A DNA stretch of 64,000 nucleotides from Treponema sp. Marseille-Q4130. Lineage in GTDB: Bacteria; Spirochaetota; Spirochaetia; Treponematales; Treponemataceae. The notes beneath the pieces were generated by a model. The model ran no database searches. It was not told the origin of the DNA and saw only the letters and a program-made list of their open reading frames with translations. The translations under genes were made by a program, and so were the position numbers. Below, piece after piece: positions 1 to 7,901 of the stretch (its first letter is position 1; every line of letters starts with the position of its first letter). Where the stretch lies: the NCBI RefSeq assembly GCF_014334325.1, contig NZ_JACSET010000007.1, positions 62,001 through 126,000 of the forward strand, given 5' to 3'.

Positions 1-326
1 GAATACTCCGTCGAATTGTTTGCACTGCTCAACGCGGACGTAACGCTGCCGATCGATTCGTAGCGATTGTAGATTTTATAATAAACGGCCGTTCCTAAAA
101 AATCGAATGACGTGCTTATGCTCGAGTTTCCGGTTTCGTTCGTCACAAAATCGAAATATTTATTGTCATACGTCGTATCCGCATTCGGCGTGTTGTATAT
201 ACGAAAGGGCGCTTCGAGCACATAATACTCTTCCAGTCCGCAGCCGAAAAAACAAAGGCAGCACGCTGCAAGAAAAAACAATTCGTATACATGACAGTTT
301 TTCCGCATGCCGCCGCCCATTCTCAT
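1..326 (-). CDS. Putative lipoprotein, 3' end cut by window edge
   Basis: The reading frame is open from the left edge to ATG codons at 326, 320 and 308. The start at 308 gives MRKNCHVYELF followed by a hydrophobic stretch and a lipobox ending FFGC, which is a convincing lipoprotein signal peptide with Cys as the lipidated residue. The rest (EEYYVLEAPFRIYNTPNAD and onward) is rich in Tyr, Asn and Ser, as in exported proteins, and I do not recognise a family. It follows the TPR gene on the same strand by 30 bases. A TATAAT lies about 12 bases before the 326 start and no good ribosome site is visible. The exact start is uncertain. Confidence 0.6.
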   Translation of the reverse strand, partial: MRMGGGMRKNCHVYELFFLAACCLCFFGCGLEEYYVLEAPFRIYNTPNADTTYDNKYFDFVTNETGNSSISTSFDFLGTAVYYKIYNRYESIGSVTSALSSANNSTEY

Positions 327-356
327 GTAAAAAAAACAATTATATCGATATATTCG

Positions 357-1037
357 TTACTCGGTTTTGCCTTCTGCTTTCAGCGCGATAAGGCGCGTTT
401 CGGCAAGATTCGTCCACGCATCTCCGAGCGCGCCTGCACTGAGCTTCGCATACGCTTCCGCCGCTTTTTTATAATCGCCGAGCGTTTCGTAGGTGCGCGC
501 TTCGGAAAAACGCGCGTGAGACGCGAGCGGAAAATCCTTCACGTCCGCAGCTTTTCCGTAACTCGCCGCCGCATCGGAGAAGTTTCCGGTATTTTCATCG
601 CAGACGGCGATATTGTAATACGCAAGCGGCGCCGTATACGACTTCGCGCCCTTCGCTGCGGCAGCCGCCCAATAAGCTTTTGCCGCCGCATAATCCTTTC
701 GCCCGTACGCGATGCCGGCAGCGAGCATATTCGCCCTCACACCGACGATGCCGCCTTTCGAAAGATAAGGCGTAAGTTTCGTCATTGCATCGCTTCTTTT
801 TGATTCGATTTCCGCATCCGAAAGAGGATCCGAAGCGTTCATGAGATCGTATTCTACGGTATCGACAAATGAAATGCCTTTCGTCGTTGAAGATGAAACG
901 ACGGCGGCGGAAATGCCGTATACGACTATCGCACCGATGACGACGGCCGCCGAGATGATGATCTGCATACGATGGCGCAGCATAAACTGCGAAAGACGTT
1001 CGCCTGCAGTCGCTTTTTCAAATTTTTTTTCAATCAT
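357..1037 (-). CDS. Membrane-anchored tetratricopeptide-repeat protein
   Basis: A 226-residue protein. After a basic N-terminus (MIEKKFEKATAGERL) comes one transmembrane segment at about residues 26-50, then an alanine-rich helical region with TPR-like repeats (AYYNIAVCDENTGNFSDAAA, ARTYETLGDYKKAAEAY). The layout, one membrane helix plus periplasmic TPRs, resembles YfgM-type or outer-membrane-assembly helper proteins, but no exact family is claimed. The start at 1037 is preferred over an upstream ATG at 1067 because GGGAG stands five bases before it. It lies 46 bases downstream of the sigma-54 activator and is probably co-transcribed with it. Confidence 0.75.
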   Translation of the reverse strand: MIEKKFEKATAGERLSQFMLRHRMQIIISAAVVIGAIVVYGISAAVVSSSTTKGISFVDTVEYDLMNASDPLSDAEIESKRSDAMTKLTPYLSKGGIVGVRANMLAAGIAYGRKDYAAAKAYWAAAAAKGAKSYTAPLAYYNIAVCDENTGNFSDAAASYGKAADVKDFPLASHARFSEARTYETLGDYKKAAEAYAKLSAGALGDAWTNLAETRLIALKAEGKTE

Positions 1038-1083
1038 ATTTACTCCCGATAATCTCGCTTTTATCATACTCCCGTATTCATAT

Positions 1084-2631
1084 CTATTCCGACAGTTCTT
1101 CGCGGTCGCGAAGGTCGCTCAGCAGACGCGAAACATAGGTCCGCTGAATGCCGAGTATTTTTCCCGCTTTCGTTTTATTCCAAGCGGTCTCTTCCAAAAT
1201 TTTCCGCACATAGGCGCTTTTAAATTTATTGACCGCTTCTTTGAGCGAACGGTCGCCGCTCACGTCGGACGCGTATTCCTCCGCCATGCACTCGATTTCG
1301 TTTTTCCCGCTTCCGCGCTCTTCATAACCGATGCGGAGATCGAGCGCATTGATAAGAGGCGGCGTACCGAGCACGCATGCGCGTTCGATCGAATTTTCGA
1401 GTTCGCGGATGTTCCCCGGCCAATAATACGAATAAAGGGCATCCATAGCCGAACGCGAAAAACCGGTAAAATTCTTTTTCGTCTCTCCCGAAAACTTTTG
1501 CAAAAAGAAATCGGCAAGAGCGCCGATATCCTCTTTCCGCTCGCGAAGCGGCGGCACTTTTAAAGGTATGCCGCTCAAGCGAAAGTACAGATCGCTTCGG
1601 AACTTTTGCTCGCTCATCATCGCTTCGAGGTCGCGGTTCGTTGCGGCGACGACGCGCACGTCGACGGACACGGTTTTGCTCGATCCGACTTTTTGAAACT
1701 GCTTCGACTGTATGACGCGCAAAAGCTTCGCCTGCAGTTCGAGCGGCATCTCGCCGATTTCGTCGAGAAAGATCGTTCCGCCGTCGGCCGTTTCAAAGTA
1801 GCCCTTGTGATCGACTTTCGCGTCGGTAAACGCGCCTTTTACGTGCCCGAAAAGCTCGCTTTCGAGCAGCGAAGGAGAAAGAGCCGCGCAGTTGACCCGC
1901 ACGAAAGGCTTTCCCGAGCGATCGCTTCTTCGATGTATCTGTTCGGCGACAAGCTCTTTTCCGACACCGCTTTCGCCGGTTATGATGATCGAAAGATTCG
2001 TCTTCGCAATGCCGTCGATCATTTTCAGCAAATCCGAAATGACGGGGCTTTTTGCGATAAACGGATGATAATCGCTTCCCGATGAAATCGTATTTTGCAG
2101 CGCGAAGATTTTATTTTGCGCGGATTGATACTTCGCCGCATTTTTATACGCTATGCCCGCCTGATTGCACAGCATATTGAGTATTTCAAGATCGTCGTCA
2201 TCGAAATACAGTCCGCCCGCTTTGTTTATCAATTCGATGACGCCGATGCACTCGTCGCCCACGCACAGCGGGACCGCTATCATCGTTTTGGAAACGTAGC
2301 CGGTTTTATGCTGCACGTGATCGGAAAAGCGCGGATCGCGCGCGACATCCCGAAGGATGAGCGGCTGCCGATGAGCTGAAACCCAACCTGCAATGCTGTT
2401 TTTATCGACAGGGATGTCTTTCGCTTCCGCCCCTTTCGGCCCCAACGCGATGACGAATCGAAGCGTACCGTCGGCGTTTACGAGCAGCAGCGACGACGAT
2501 TCGCAGTGAACGAGACGCATCGCCGCTTCAAGAATGTATGCGAGCAGCGCGTCCAAATCCGCGTAATTCGAATTGATTCTGTTGTTGATTTCGATGAGCG
2601 TATTCAGTTCATCTAAACCAATCGAAGTCAT
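1084..2631 (-). CDS. Sigma-54-dependent transcriptional activator with GAF sensor domain
   Basis: A 515-residue activator with three parts: an N-terminal GAF domain (about 25-170), a central AAA+ sigma-54 interaction domain (about 195-425), and a C-terminal Fis-type helix-turn-helix (KTKAGKILGIQRTYVSRLL). Walker A is GESGVGKE and Walker B is GGTIFLDEIGEM. The sigma-54 contact loop reads GAFTDA instead of the canonical GAFTGA. There is no receiver domain, so control is probably by a small ligand on GAF rather than phosphorylation. It would hydrolyse ATP to open sigma-54 promoters. Its targets cannot be read from the window; the TPR gene follows closely on the same strand. Confidence 0.92.
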   Translation of the reverse strand: MTSIGLDELNTLIEINNRINSNYADLDALLAYILEAAMRLVHCESSSLLLVNADGTLRFVIALGPKGAEAKDIPVDKNSIAGWVSAHRQPLILRDVARDPRFSDHVQHKTGYVSKTMIAVPLCVGDECIGVIELINKAGGLYFDDDDLEILNMLCNQAGIAYKNAAKYQSAQNKIFALQNTISSGSDYHPFIAKSPVISDLLKMIDGIAKTNLSIIITGESGVGKELVAEQIHRRSDRSGKPFVRVNCAALSPSLLESELFGHVKGAFTDAKVDHKGYFETADGGTIFLDEIGEMPLELQAKLLRVIQSKQFQKVGSSKTVSVDVRVVAATNRDLEAMMSEQKFRSDLYFRLSGIPLKVPPLRERKEDIGALADFFLQKFSGETKKNFTGFSRSAMDALYSYYWPGNIRELENSIERACVLGTPPLINALDLRIGYEERGSGKNEIECMAEEYASDVSGDRSLKEAVNKFKSAYVRKILEETAWNKTKAGKILGIQRTYVSRLLSDLRDREELSE

Positions 2632-2651
2632 CTCGGTTTTCGGTAAAATTA

Positions 2652-5009
2652 TTAATCTTTTTTCTGCGTCTGCAGAAAGTCGCCGAACGTATACGCGCCG
2701 TCGTTTTCATCGGGCTTTGCGATATACTGCGAAATGGCCGCCCGCTCCTGCGCCTTTTTGAATTCGCGCACGGAAAAAGCGATCTTTTCTTTTTCGACGT
2801 TGACGTCGACGACGTACACATTGATTTTATCGCCGACTTTATAATTTTTTACCGCCTCTTCAAAAGGTACGTTGCGGTCTTCGCTCAAATTCGTTTTATT
2901 GACAAGACCTTCGATGCCTTCCGGCGCTTTGACGAAAATGCCGAATTCCGTGATCGACGTGATCTCGCCTTCGAGCGTCGAACCGGGTTTATGCGCGTCG
3001 GCAAAGAGCTTCCACGGATTGTCGGTAAGCTGCTTGATACCGAGCCGGATACGGTGGCTTTCCGCATCGTTTTCGATGACGACCGCTTCCACTTCCTGAT
3101 CCTGTTCGAGTTCGCTTCCGGGATGCTTGACTTTTTTCGTCCACGAAATATCGTCGCCGTGCAAAAATCCGTCGATGCCGTCTTCAAGTTCGATAAAGGC
3201 GCCCGCATTCGTGATCTTTACGACTTTGCCCTTTATGCGCGTGCCGACCGGATATTTTTCGCCGATCGTATCCCACGGATTCGCCGTGACCTGCTTTAAG
3301 CCCAGCGATACGCGGCCGGCTTGAATATCGTAGCCGAGGATCATGCATTCGACTTCGTCTCCGACTTTTACCATGTCGGACGGCTTGTTGACTTTTTTCG
3401 TCCACGAAAATTCGCTTATGTGCACGAGACCTTCGATGCCCTCTTCAAGTTCGATAAAGGCACCGAAATCGGTAAGCTTCGTCACTTTGCCCTTTACGAC
3501 ATCGTTGACGTGATAGGTATCTTCAAAGTGCATCCACGGATCTTCGGTAAAGTGCTTGAGCGAAAGGTTGATGCGCTTTTCGGCTTCGTCCATGCGGATC
3601 ACTTTGAGCTCGATCTCCTGCCCTTTTTTGACAAAATCTTTCGGGCGGGCGACATGCCCCCAGCTCATATCGTTTATATGAAGCAGACCGTCGAATCCGC
3701 CCAAGTCGATGAAAGCGCCGAAGCTTGTAAAGCTCTTTACGGTACCCTTTACCGTGTCGCCGATCTTTACGTTCGAAAAAAATTCATCGCGGGCTTTATC
3801 GATCTGCTCTTCGAGATATTTTCTGCGGTTGACGACAACGTTCGCTTTGTTGTCGGAGTACAGCCGTTCGATATACATTTTGCTTTCGGTACCGATGAGC
3901 GATTCGGGTTTTTCGACCTTTTGGCTGTCGGACTGGCTGATCGGCAAAAACGCGTGTATGCCGCCGCCCAAATCGACTTCGAAGCCGCCTTTCACGACCT
4001 TCGATACAGTGCCGTCTATAGGCGTTTTATCTTTGAACGCTTGGGTAATATCCTTCCACAAGCGCTTTTCATCGGCTTGCCGTTTGGAAATCTCCGGACC
4101 GTTTTTGCCGAATTTATTGACGAGTTTAACCGTAACCGTATCCCCGACTTCCGGCACCTTTGAGCCGAACTCCGATTTGGGGATTCTGCCTTCCGATTTG
4201 CAGTTTACATCGACAAATACGGTATCGTCGGTAACCGCGACGACCGTCCCGTCGACGAGCTGTCCGTTTTCCGGCGTGCTCAAACTGTTCAGAGATTCTT
4301 CTAATTGTGTCTGGAACTTATCCTTGGAGTCCTGGTTTTGTTCCTTTTCCACTTCCTGTGTTTCCATCTTTGACCCTTTTTCGTGAATTTGATTTAATAT
4401 TATCTCACAAACTTTCTCTATCGTCAAGGTGGATGTATCGATATATACGGCGTCGGGAGCAATGACGAGTGCGCCTTCTTTTTTGTTTTTATCGATTTCG
4501 TCGCGCTTCTTTATCGCTTCTTTGATCTCTTCGAGCGTCATGCCGCTCACGCCCTGTTTGAATCTCCGCTCGGCCTGCACGTCAAGCGACGCGTCAAGAT
4601 AGAATTTACAGTCGGCATCGGGAAATACGACGGTCGTCATATCGCGTCCTTCCGAAACGATGTCGAGCGATTTTGTTAATTCGCGAAGGCGAGCGTTGAC
4701 AAAACGGCGTACTTCGGGAAACGCGGACACGCCTGCCGCGTGAGCGCTCACTTCGTCCGCGTGCAGCAAGGATTCGACGTCATCGCCGTTTAGAATCAAA
4801 TGCGAATCGACGTAATCGAGTTTTTGTTTTTTGCAAAAATCGACGACAGCCCCTTCGTCATTCAAATCGATGCCGTTTTTTAAAAGCGCGAGCGTGAGCG
4901 CGCGGTAAAAGCTTCCGCTGTTTAAAAACGTAATGCCGAGCTTTTTCGCAATAAGAGATGCAATCGTGCTTTTACCGGTACCCGCCGGTCCGTCTATCGC
5001 AATAACCAT
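2652..5009 (-). CDS. cmk-rpsA: Fused cytidylate kinase / 30S ribosomal protein S1
   Basis: A 785-residue protein. Residues 1 to about 212 are CMP kinase (P-loop GPAGTGKS at 6-13; SEGRDMTTVVFPDA), which phosphorylates CMP/dCMP. Residues about 240-760 carry six S1 RNA-binding domains, seen as repeated G-x-V-x-x-x-T-x-F-G-A-F-I units. Fusion of the two is, from memory, typical of treponemes. The ATG at 5009 is preceded by GGGAGGATAT. An internal ATG at 4367 (METQEVEKE, residue 215) sits exactly at the junction and has its own AAGGG site six bases upstream, so free S1 (571 residues) might also be made. The S1 half would serve mRNA loading on the ribosome. Confidence 0.95.
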   Translation of the reverse strand: MVIAIDGPAGTGKSTIASLIAKKLGITFLNSGSFYRALTLALLKNGIDLNDEGAVVDFCKKQKLDYVDSHLILNGDDVESLLHADEVSAHAAGVSAFPEVRRFVNARLRELTKSLDIVSEGRDMTTVVFPDADCKFYLDASLDVQAERRFKQGVSGMTLEEIKEAIKKRDEIDKNKKEGALVIAPDAVYIDTSTLTIEKVCEIILNQIHEKGSKMETQEVEKEQNQDSKDKFQTQLEESLNSLSTPENGQLVDGTVVAVTDDTVFVDVNCKSEGRIPKSEFGSKVPEVGDTVTVKLVNKFGKNGPEISKRQADEKRLWKDITQAFKDKTPIDGTVSKVVKGGFEVDLGGGIHAFLPISQSDSQKVEKPESLIGTESKMYIERLYSDNKANVVVNRRKYLEEQIDKARDEFFSNVKIGDTVKGTVKSFTSFGAFIDLGGFDGLLHINDMSWGHVARPKDFVKKGQEIELKVIRMDEAEKRINLSLKHFTEDPWMHFEDTYHVNDVVKGKVTKLTDFGAFIELEEGIEGLVHISEFSWTKKVNKPSDMVKVGDEVECMILGYDIQAGRVSLGLKQVTANPWDTIGEKYPVGTRIKGKVVKITNAGAFIELEDGIDGFLHGDDISWTKKVKHPGSELEQDQEVEAVVIENDAESHRIRLGIKQLTDNPWKLFADAHKPGSTLEGEITSITEFGIFVKAPEGIEGLVNKTNLSEDRNVPFEEAVKNYKVGDKINVYVVDVNVEKEKIAFSVREFKKAQERAAISQYIAKPDENDGAYTFGDFLQTQKKD

Positions 5010-5021
5010 ATATCCTCCCAT

Positions 5022-5123
5022 AAAAACTTTTGCAGGAAATTAGAGCCTTCGGCTCGTTCTGCAAAGAACTGATTCTACGTGTCCGCTTTCGCGGACTTCG
5101 AATCAATTTCCGAAAAAGTTTTT
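5022..5123. repeat. Intergenic palindromic element, copy A
   Basis: An imperfect inverted repeat. The left arm at 5022-5040 (AAAAACTTTTGCAGGAAAT) pairs with the right arm at 5105-5123 (AATTTCCGAAAAAGTTTTT). Two smaller hairpins lie inside: GAGCC/GGCTC at 5043-5055 and GTCCGC/GCGGAC at 5081-5096. The outer arms recur at 38780-38822, upstream of the DksA-like gene. It sits just upstream of the cmk-rpsA start. It may be a small non-autonomous mobile element or a transcribed hairpin. Confidence 0.6.
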
Positions 5124-5162
5124 AACCGTGCGCACTGGCGCACAGCGTATATCCGCGCCTTT

Positions 5163-5909
5163 CTAAAATCGCTCCGTTCCCGAATTTTTGCACAGTGCGA
5201 GAAGACCGCGCACTTCGCCCTTCGTTAGATCGCGGAACTCGCCGCGTTTAAGTCCGTCGACCGTTACGTTTCCGATCCGCACGCGCTCAAGCGATTTGAT
5301 GCCGACTTGATAATATTCGAACACGCGCCTGATTTCACGGTTTTTGCCTTCGATCAAAACGATGTGCATTTTTCGTGCATTGTGTTCTTCGGCTTTGATG
5401 CAGCGGTAAAATACATTGTCTATGCGGATGCCCTTTTCAAAATCGGCTGCAAGCGTACGCGGGATATGCGTACTCGTTTCGACCGCGTATTCTTTTTCGA
5501 GTTCCGCCGACGGATGCGAAAGGGTTGCCGCAAAGCCGCCGTCGTTCGTAAAAATTATTAATCCCGTGCTGAACATGTCGAGGCGTCCGACATTGTACAA
5601 CCTTTCTGTATACGCGGATTTTAACAAATCGGATGCGACGGGTCTCCCCTTTTCATCGGAAAGAGAGCACACATAGCCTGCAGGTTTATTGAGGAGTACG
5701 TAGCGGAACTCTTTTTCGGGTGAAACTATTTTGCCGTCGAGGGCCACTTTATCGCCGGACGACACTTTCGTACCGAGCGCCGTAACGATTTCTCCGTTTA
5801 CCGAAACGCGGCCGGACGCGATGTACTCTTCCGACGCGCGGCGGCTTGCGACACCGGATCGAGCAAGGTATGCCTGCAGCCTCATCGGAAACGAAAAGTC
5901 AGCGGGCAA
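5163..5909 (-). CDS. rluB: 23S rRNA pseudouridine synthase, RsuA/RluB family
   Basis: A 248-residue protein from the TTG at 5909, or 240 residues from the ATG at 5885. The N-terminal S4 RNA-binding domain (LQAYLARSGVASRRASEEYI) is followed by the pseudouridine synthase core; NVGRLDMFSTGLIIFTNDG holds the catalytic Asp in GRLD. GKNREIRRVFEYY is the family C-terminal motif. It would isomerise a uridine in 23S rRNA. The TTG start has AGAGG seven bases upstream and overlaps the scpB stop by 11 bases; the ATG has no clear site, so the start is open. RluB beside scpAB is a common bacterial arrangement. Confidence 0.9.
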   Translation of the reverse strand: MPADFSFPMRLQAYLARSGVASRRASEEYIASGRVSVNGEIVTALGTKVSSGDKVALDGKIVSPEKEFRYVLLNKPAGYVCSLSDEKGRPVASDLLKSAYTERLYNVGRLDMFSTGLIIFTNDGGFAATLSHPSAELEKEYAVETSTHIPRTLAADFEKGIRIDNVFYRCIKAEEHNARKMHIVLIEGKNREIRRVFEYYQVGIKSLERVRIGNVTVDGLKRGEFRDLTKGEVRGLLALCKNSGTERF

Positions 5910-6438
5910 GCTCGAACCTCTCGGCTTCGTCTTCGTCGAGCTTCGGCAATTCGGATATGCTGTTCAAACGGAAAAATTTTAAAAATTCTTTTGTCGTGCC
6001 GAAGAGCACCGGTTTTCCCGGCACGTCTTTTTTGCCGACTTCTTTTATTAAATTTCGCTCCGAAAGCAGACGGATCATATTGTCGGCGGACACGCCTCTG
6101 ATCGCTTCGATTTCGCCGCGTGTGATCGGCTGCGAATACGCGATGATCGAAAGCGTTTCCATAGCCGAGCGCGAAAGCTTTCCTTCGCTTTTGGAACCGT
6201 AGCGTTCCCGCAGCGCTTGCCACAATTCTTTTTTCGGAACGAGCGACCAGCCGCCGGTGATCATCTGCAGTTCGATACCGCTCGACTTTTCGGCAAGGCG
6301 TTCTTTTAAAGCGTCGATACACTTTTTGACGACTTCGCTCGAAAGCTGCGAAATATTCGCAAGCGAACGCTCGCTCACGGGTTCGCTTTCGAGAAAGAGG
6401 ATCGTTTCGATCAATGCCGTTTCTTTTTCAAGCTCCAT
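5899..6438 (-). CDS. scpB: Segregation and condensation protein B
   Basis: A 179-residue ScpB, the winged-helix kleisin partner that joins ScpA and SMC in the chromosome-condensation complex. Tandem winged-helix motifs are visible, including the family hallmark LSIIAYSQPITRGEIEAIRGV and the late KPVLFGTTKEFLKFF. The ATG at 6438 (MELEKETALIE) was chosen over an in-frame upstream GTG because GGAAG precedes it and the GTG would lie inside scpA. It follows scpA by 10 bases, so translational coupling is likely. Confidence 0.95.
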   Translation of the reverse strand: MELEKETALIETILFLESEPVSERSLANISQLSSEVVKKCIDALKERLAEKSSGIELQMITGGWSLVPKKELWQALRERYGSKSEGKLSRSAMETLSIIAYSQPITRGEIEAIRGVSADNMIRLLSERNLIKEVGKKDVPGKPVLFGTTKEFLKFFRLNSISELPKLDEDEAERFELAR

Positions 6439-6448
6439 ACCGCTTCCG

Positions 6449-7270
6449 TCACCCCTGTACGCTTGCACTGCCGGCACCCGAAACCGAAGCCGCCGCGTGT
6501 TCTTCTTTCAGTCTGCATATCTTTATATCACCAAAGAGCCTGTTTTGGAAGACGGCGATCATCCGGTCTTTTACCGCTTCGAGCAGCGCCATAAACGAAC
6601 AGATGATATCCATTTCGTTTCCCGGCCTCGTGATCAAATCCGTAAACATACACTCGCCCGCCTCTTCGAGCTTTTCGTTCATGAGCGTGATCTTTTCGTT
6701 GATCGAAATCTCTTCGTACATGTTCAGTATCTTTTCGTTCGAATACTGAGAAACCATGTCGCGGAAAATCCGCTGCATCTGCTGAAGGAGATCCCACGTA
6801 TCGATCTGCTCCCAAATGCCGTCGTCTTTGTCGAAAGGCAGCACGCGCTGGATCTTCGCGCGTTCGAAATTCCACTCCGACGTATCTTCCTGATCTTCCA
6901 TCAATTGCGACAAGCGTTTGAATTTTTGGTATTCGATAAGGCGGTCGACGAGCTCCTGCCGCGGATCTTCGTCATCGTCGTCATACTCGATTTCAACGGG
7001 GAGCAGCATACGGCTTTTGATATAGAGAAGCTTCGCCGCCCAACTGTAAAATTCCGACAGATCGCCCAAATCGGTCTGCACCGCATAATCGAGATATTCA
7101 AGATATTGATCGGTGATCTCGGCTATCGGAATATCGTAGATATTGACTTTGCTTTCCCTGATAAGCGTCCACAATAAATCGAGCGGGCCTTCGAATTCGC
7201 CCGCCGTATAGCTGCGCTTTACTTTTGCCGTATCCGCCGTTTTTTGGAGTACCGACTGTTCTTCCGCCAT
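6449..7270 (-). CDS. scpA: Segregation and condensation protein A (kleisin)
   Basis: A 273-residue ScpA. The N-terminal kleisin motif is clear (FEGPLDLLWTLIRESKVNIYDIPIAEITDQYLEYL), followed by AAKLLYIKSRMLLP, an acidic linker (EYDDDDEDP) and the C-terminal winged helix that contacts the SMC head. The ATG at 7270 is preceded by GAGAGGC at the right distance. It is first in the scpA-scpB-rluB run, which suggests a chromosome segregation/rRNA modification operon. Confidence 0.95.
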   Translation of the reverse strand: MAEEQSVLQKTADTAKVKRSYTAGEFEGPLDLLWTLIRESKVNIYDIPIAEITDQYLEYLDYAVQTDLGDLSEFYSWAAKLLYIKSRMLLPVEIEYDDDDEDPRQELVDRLIEYQKFKRLSQLMEDQEDTSEWNFERAKIQRVLPFDKDDGIWEQIDTWDLLQQMQRIFRDMVSQYSNEKILNMYEEISINEKITLMNEKLEEAGECMFTDLITRPGNEMDIICSFMALLEAVKDRMIAVFQNRLFGDIKICRLKEEHAAASVSGAGSASVQG

Positions 7271-7553
7271 TTTATGCCTCTCGAAACATCAAACGCCTGC
7301 GAGGAAATTACCCCGCGTGTTCCGCTGTAAAGTATGGGGCGGCAGCGTGTATTAAAATAGCCGTCCCATAAAACAGCACAGCGAGTAAATCTTCAATTTG
7401 GGAGCTGTACATCCGTTTTCAGCGTACAGATTCCTTACCTCAACTATCGGCAAAACGGCATAAAATCTCAACCTCCGGAACAATAAAAAAAAATCAGGGA
7501 AATCGTCGGAAAATCGAAGCTTTCGGACAAGGAGAAAATTTAAAAAATTTTGC
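7271..7553. other. Intergenic stretch upstream of the 7.6 kb RNA
   Basis: No gene is supported here. The stretch should hold the scpA promoter on the minus strand, but I could not place it with confidence. Base composition shifts to A/T just before the RNA promoter (GAAAATTTAAAAAATTTT near 7533), which could act as an UP element for that promoter. Confidence 0.4.
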
Positions 7554-7581
7554 TTGCATTATTTGAAATCTGTGGTATACT
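7554..7581 (+). promoter_or_regulatory. Promoter of the 7.6 kb RNA, extended -10 type
   Basis: The -35 box TTGCAT (7554-7559) and -10 box TATACT (7576-7581) are separated by 16 bases. TGG just before the -10 makes it an extended -10 promoter. An A/T-rich tract lies upstream. Predicted transcription start is near 7588. Confidence 0.65.
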
Positions 7582-7664
7582 TACAAGCGGTGAAAGGGAC
7601 AGAGCGTGAGAAGCACGCCGGAACGGTTAGCGCCGTTGAGGACGAGCGGTAAGGAGGGCAGCCT

Positions 7665-7706
7665 ATGGTTGAAAATCCCCCGTACACAGCTGTCTTGGAT
7701 CACTGA
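7665..7706 (+). CDS. Possible 13-residue leader peptide
   Basis: The ORF encodes MVENPPYTAVLDH. AAGGAGG ends seven bases before the ATG, one of the best ribosome sites in the window. A second, weaker mini-ORF at 7723-7782 encodes 19 residues (MTAHEMKVGKR...). Either could be a real small protein or a regulatory leader; the composition gives no amino-acid bias that would point to attenuation. Alternatively the AAGGAGG is only part of an RNA fold. Confidence 0.3.
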   Translation: MVENPPYTAVLDH

Positions 7707-7789
7707 TATTCAGCCGGTCGGAATGACCGCGCATGAAATGAAGGTCGGCAAAAGAACGCATACAGCGCGCTTATTGCCGTGACCGCAAA

Positions 7790-7814
7790 TGCCGGCGTTA
7801 TGCCGGCTTTTTTT
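7790..7814 (+). terminator. Rho-independent terminator of the 7.6 kb RNA
   Basis: The stem GCCGGC (7791-7796) pairs with GCCGGC (7802-7807) around a five-base loop and is followed by a run of seven T. It separates the RNA from the gene starting at 7902. Confidence 0.85.
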
Positions 7815-7862
7815 ATTGTGTACGGAAACGAATAATCGCAACGGAGTAAACGCATCTCGTAA

Positions 7863-7891
7863 TCGACATTCGCTCCGATATAAAGTACACT
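7863..7891 (+). promoter_or_regulatory. Promoter placed for a near-leaderless mRNA
   Basis: TCGACA (7863-7868), a 17-base spacer, then TACACT (7886-7891). The ATG at 7902 follows after ten bases, so the predicted 5' leader is about four bases, and no Shine-Dalgarno sequence is present. Confidence 0.55.
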
Positions 7892-7901
7892 GGCAAGCGA
7901 T

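Larger units (their letters stand above)
7588..7815 (+). ncRNA. Structured small RNA candidate of unknown family
   Basis: About 228 nt run from a strong promoter to an intrinsic terminator, with no gene of normal length between. Local hairpins can be drawn: GCGTG/CACGC near 7605-7620, AACGG/CCGTT near 7622-7638, CGGTC/GACCG near 7714-7729, and a longer GGTC-GGCAA / TTGCC-GTGACC stem spanning about 7743-7784. It carries two mini-ORFs, one with an unusually good AAGGAGG site. I compared it by eye with SRP RNA, RNase P RNA, tmRNA and the TPP, FMN, cobalamin and cyclic-di-GMP riboswitches and found no convincing match; 6S RNA cannot be excluded. Confidence 0.5.

Noticed and set aside
107-803. Plus-strand open frames at the left edge
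   Set aside because: They run antisense to the lipoprotein and TPR genes and are Arg/Phe-rich, typical of shadow frames.
1084-2631. Loss of sigma-54 activity because of GAFTDA instead of GAFTGA
   Set aside because: Variants of this loop are seen in other activators and the rest of the domain is intact; no basis to call it inactive.
2652-5009. Splitting cmk and rpsA into two genes because of the internal start
   Set aside because: The frame is continuous without a stop and the fusion is known in treponemes; the internal start is listed as a finding only.
7640-7680. Resemblance to the SRP RNA tip (GGTAAGGAGGGCAGCC)
   Set aside because: The flanks do not pair into the single long hairpin of 4.5S RNA and the symmetric loop is not preserved.
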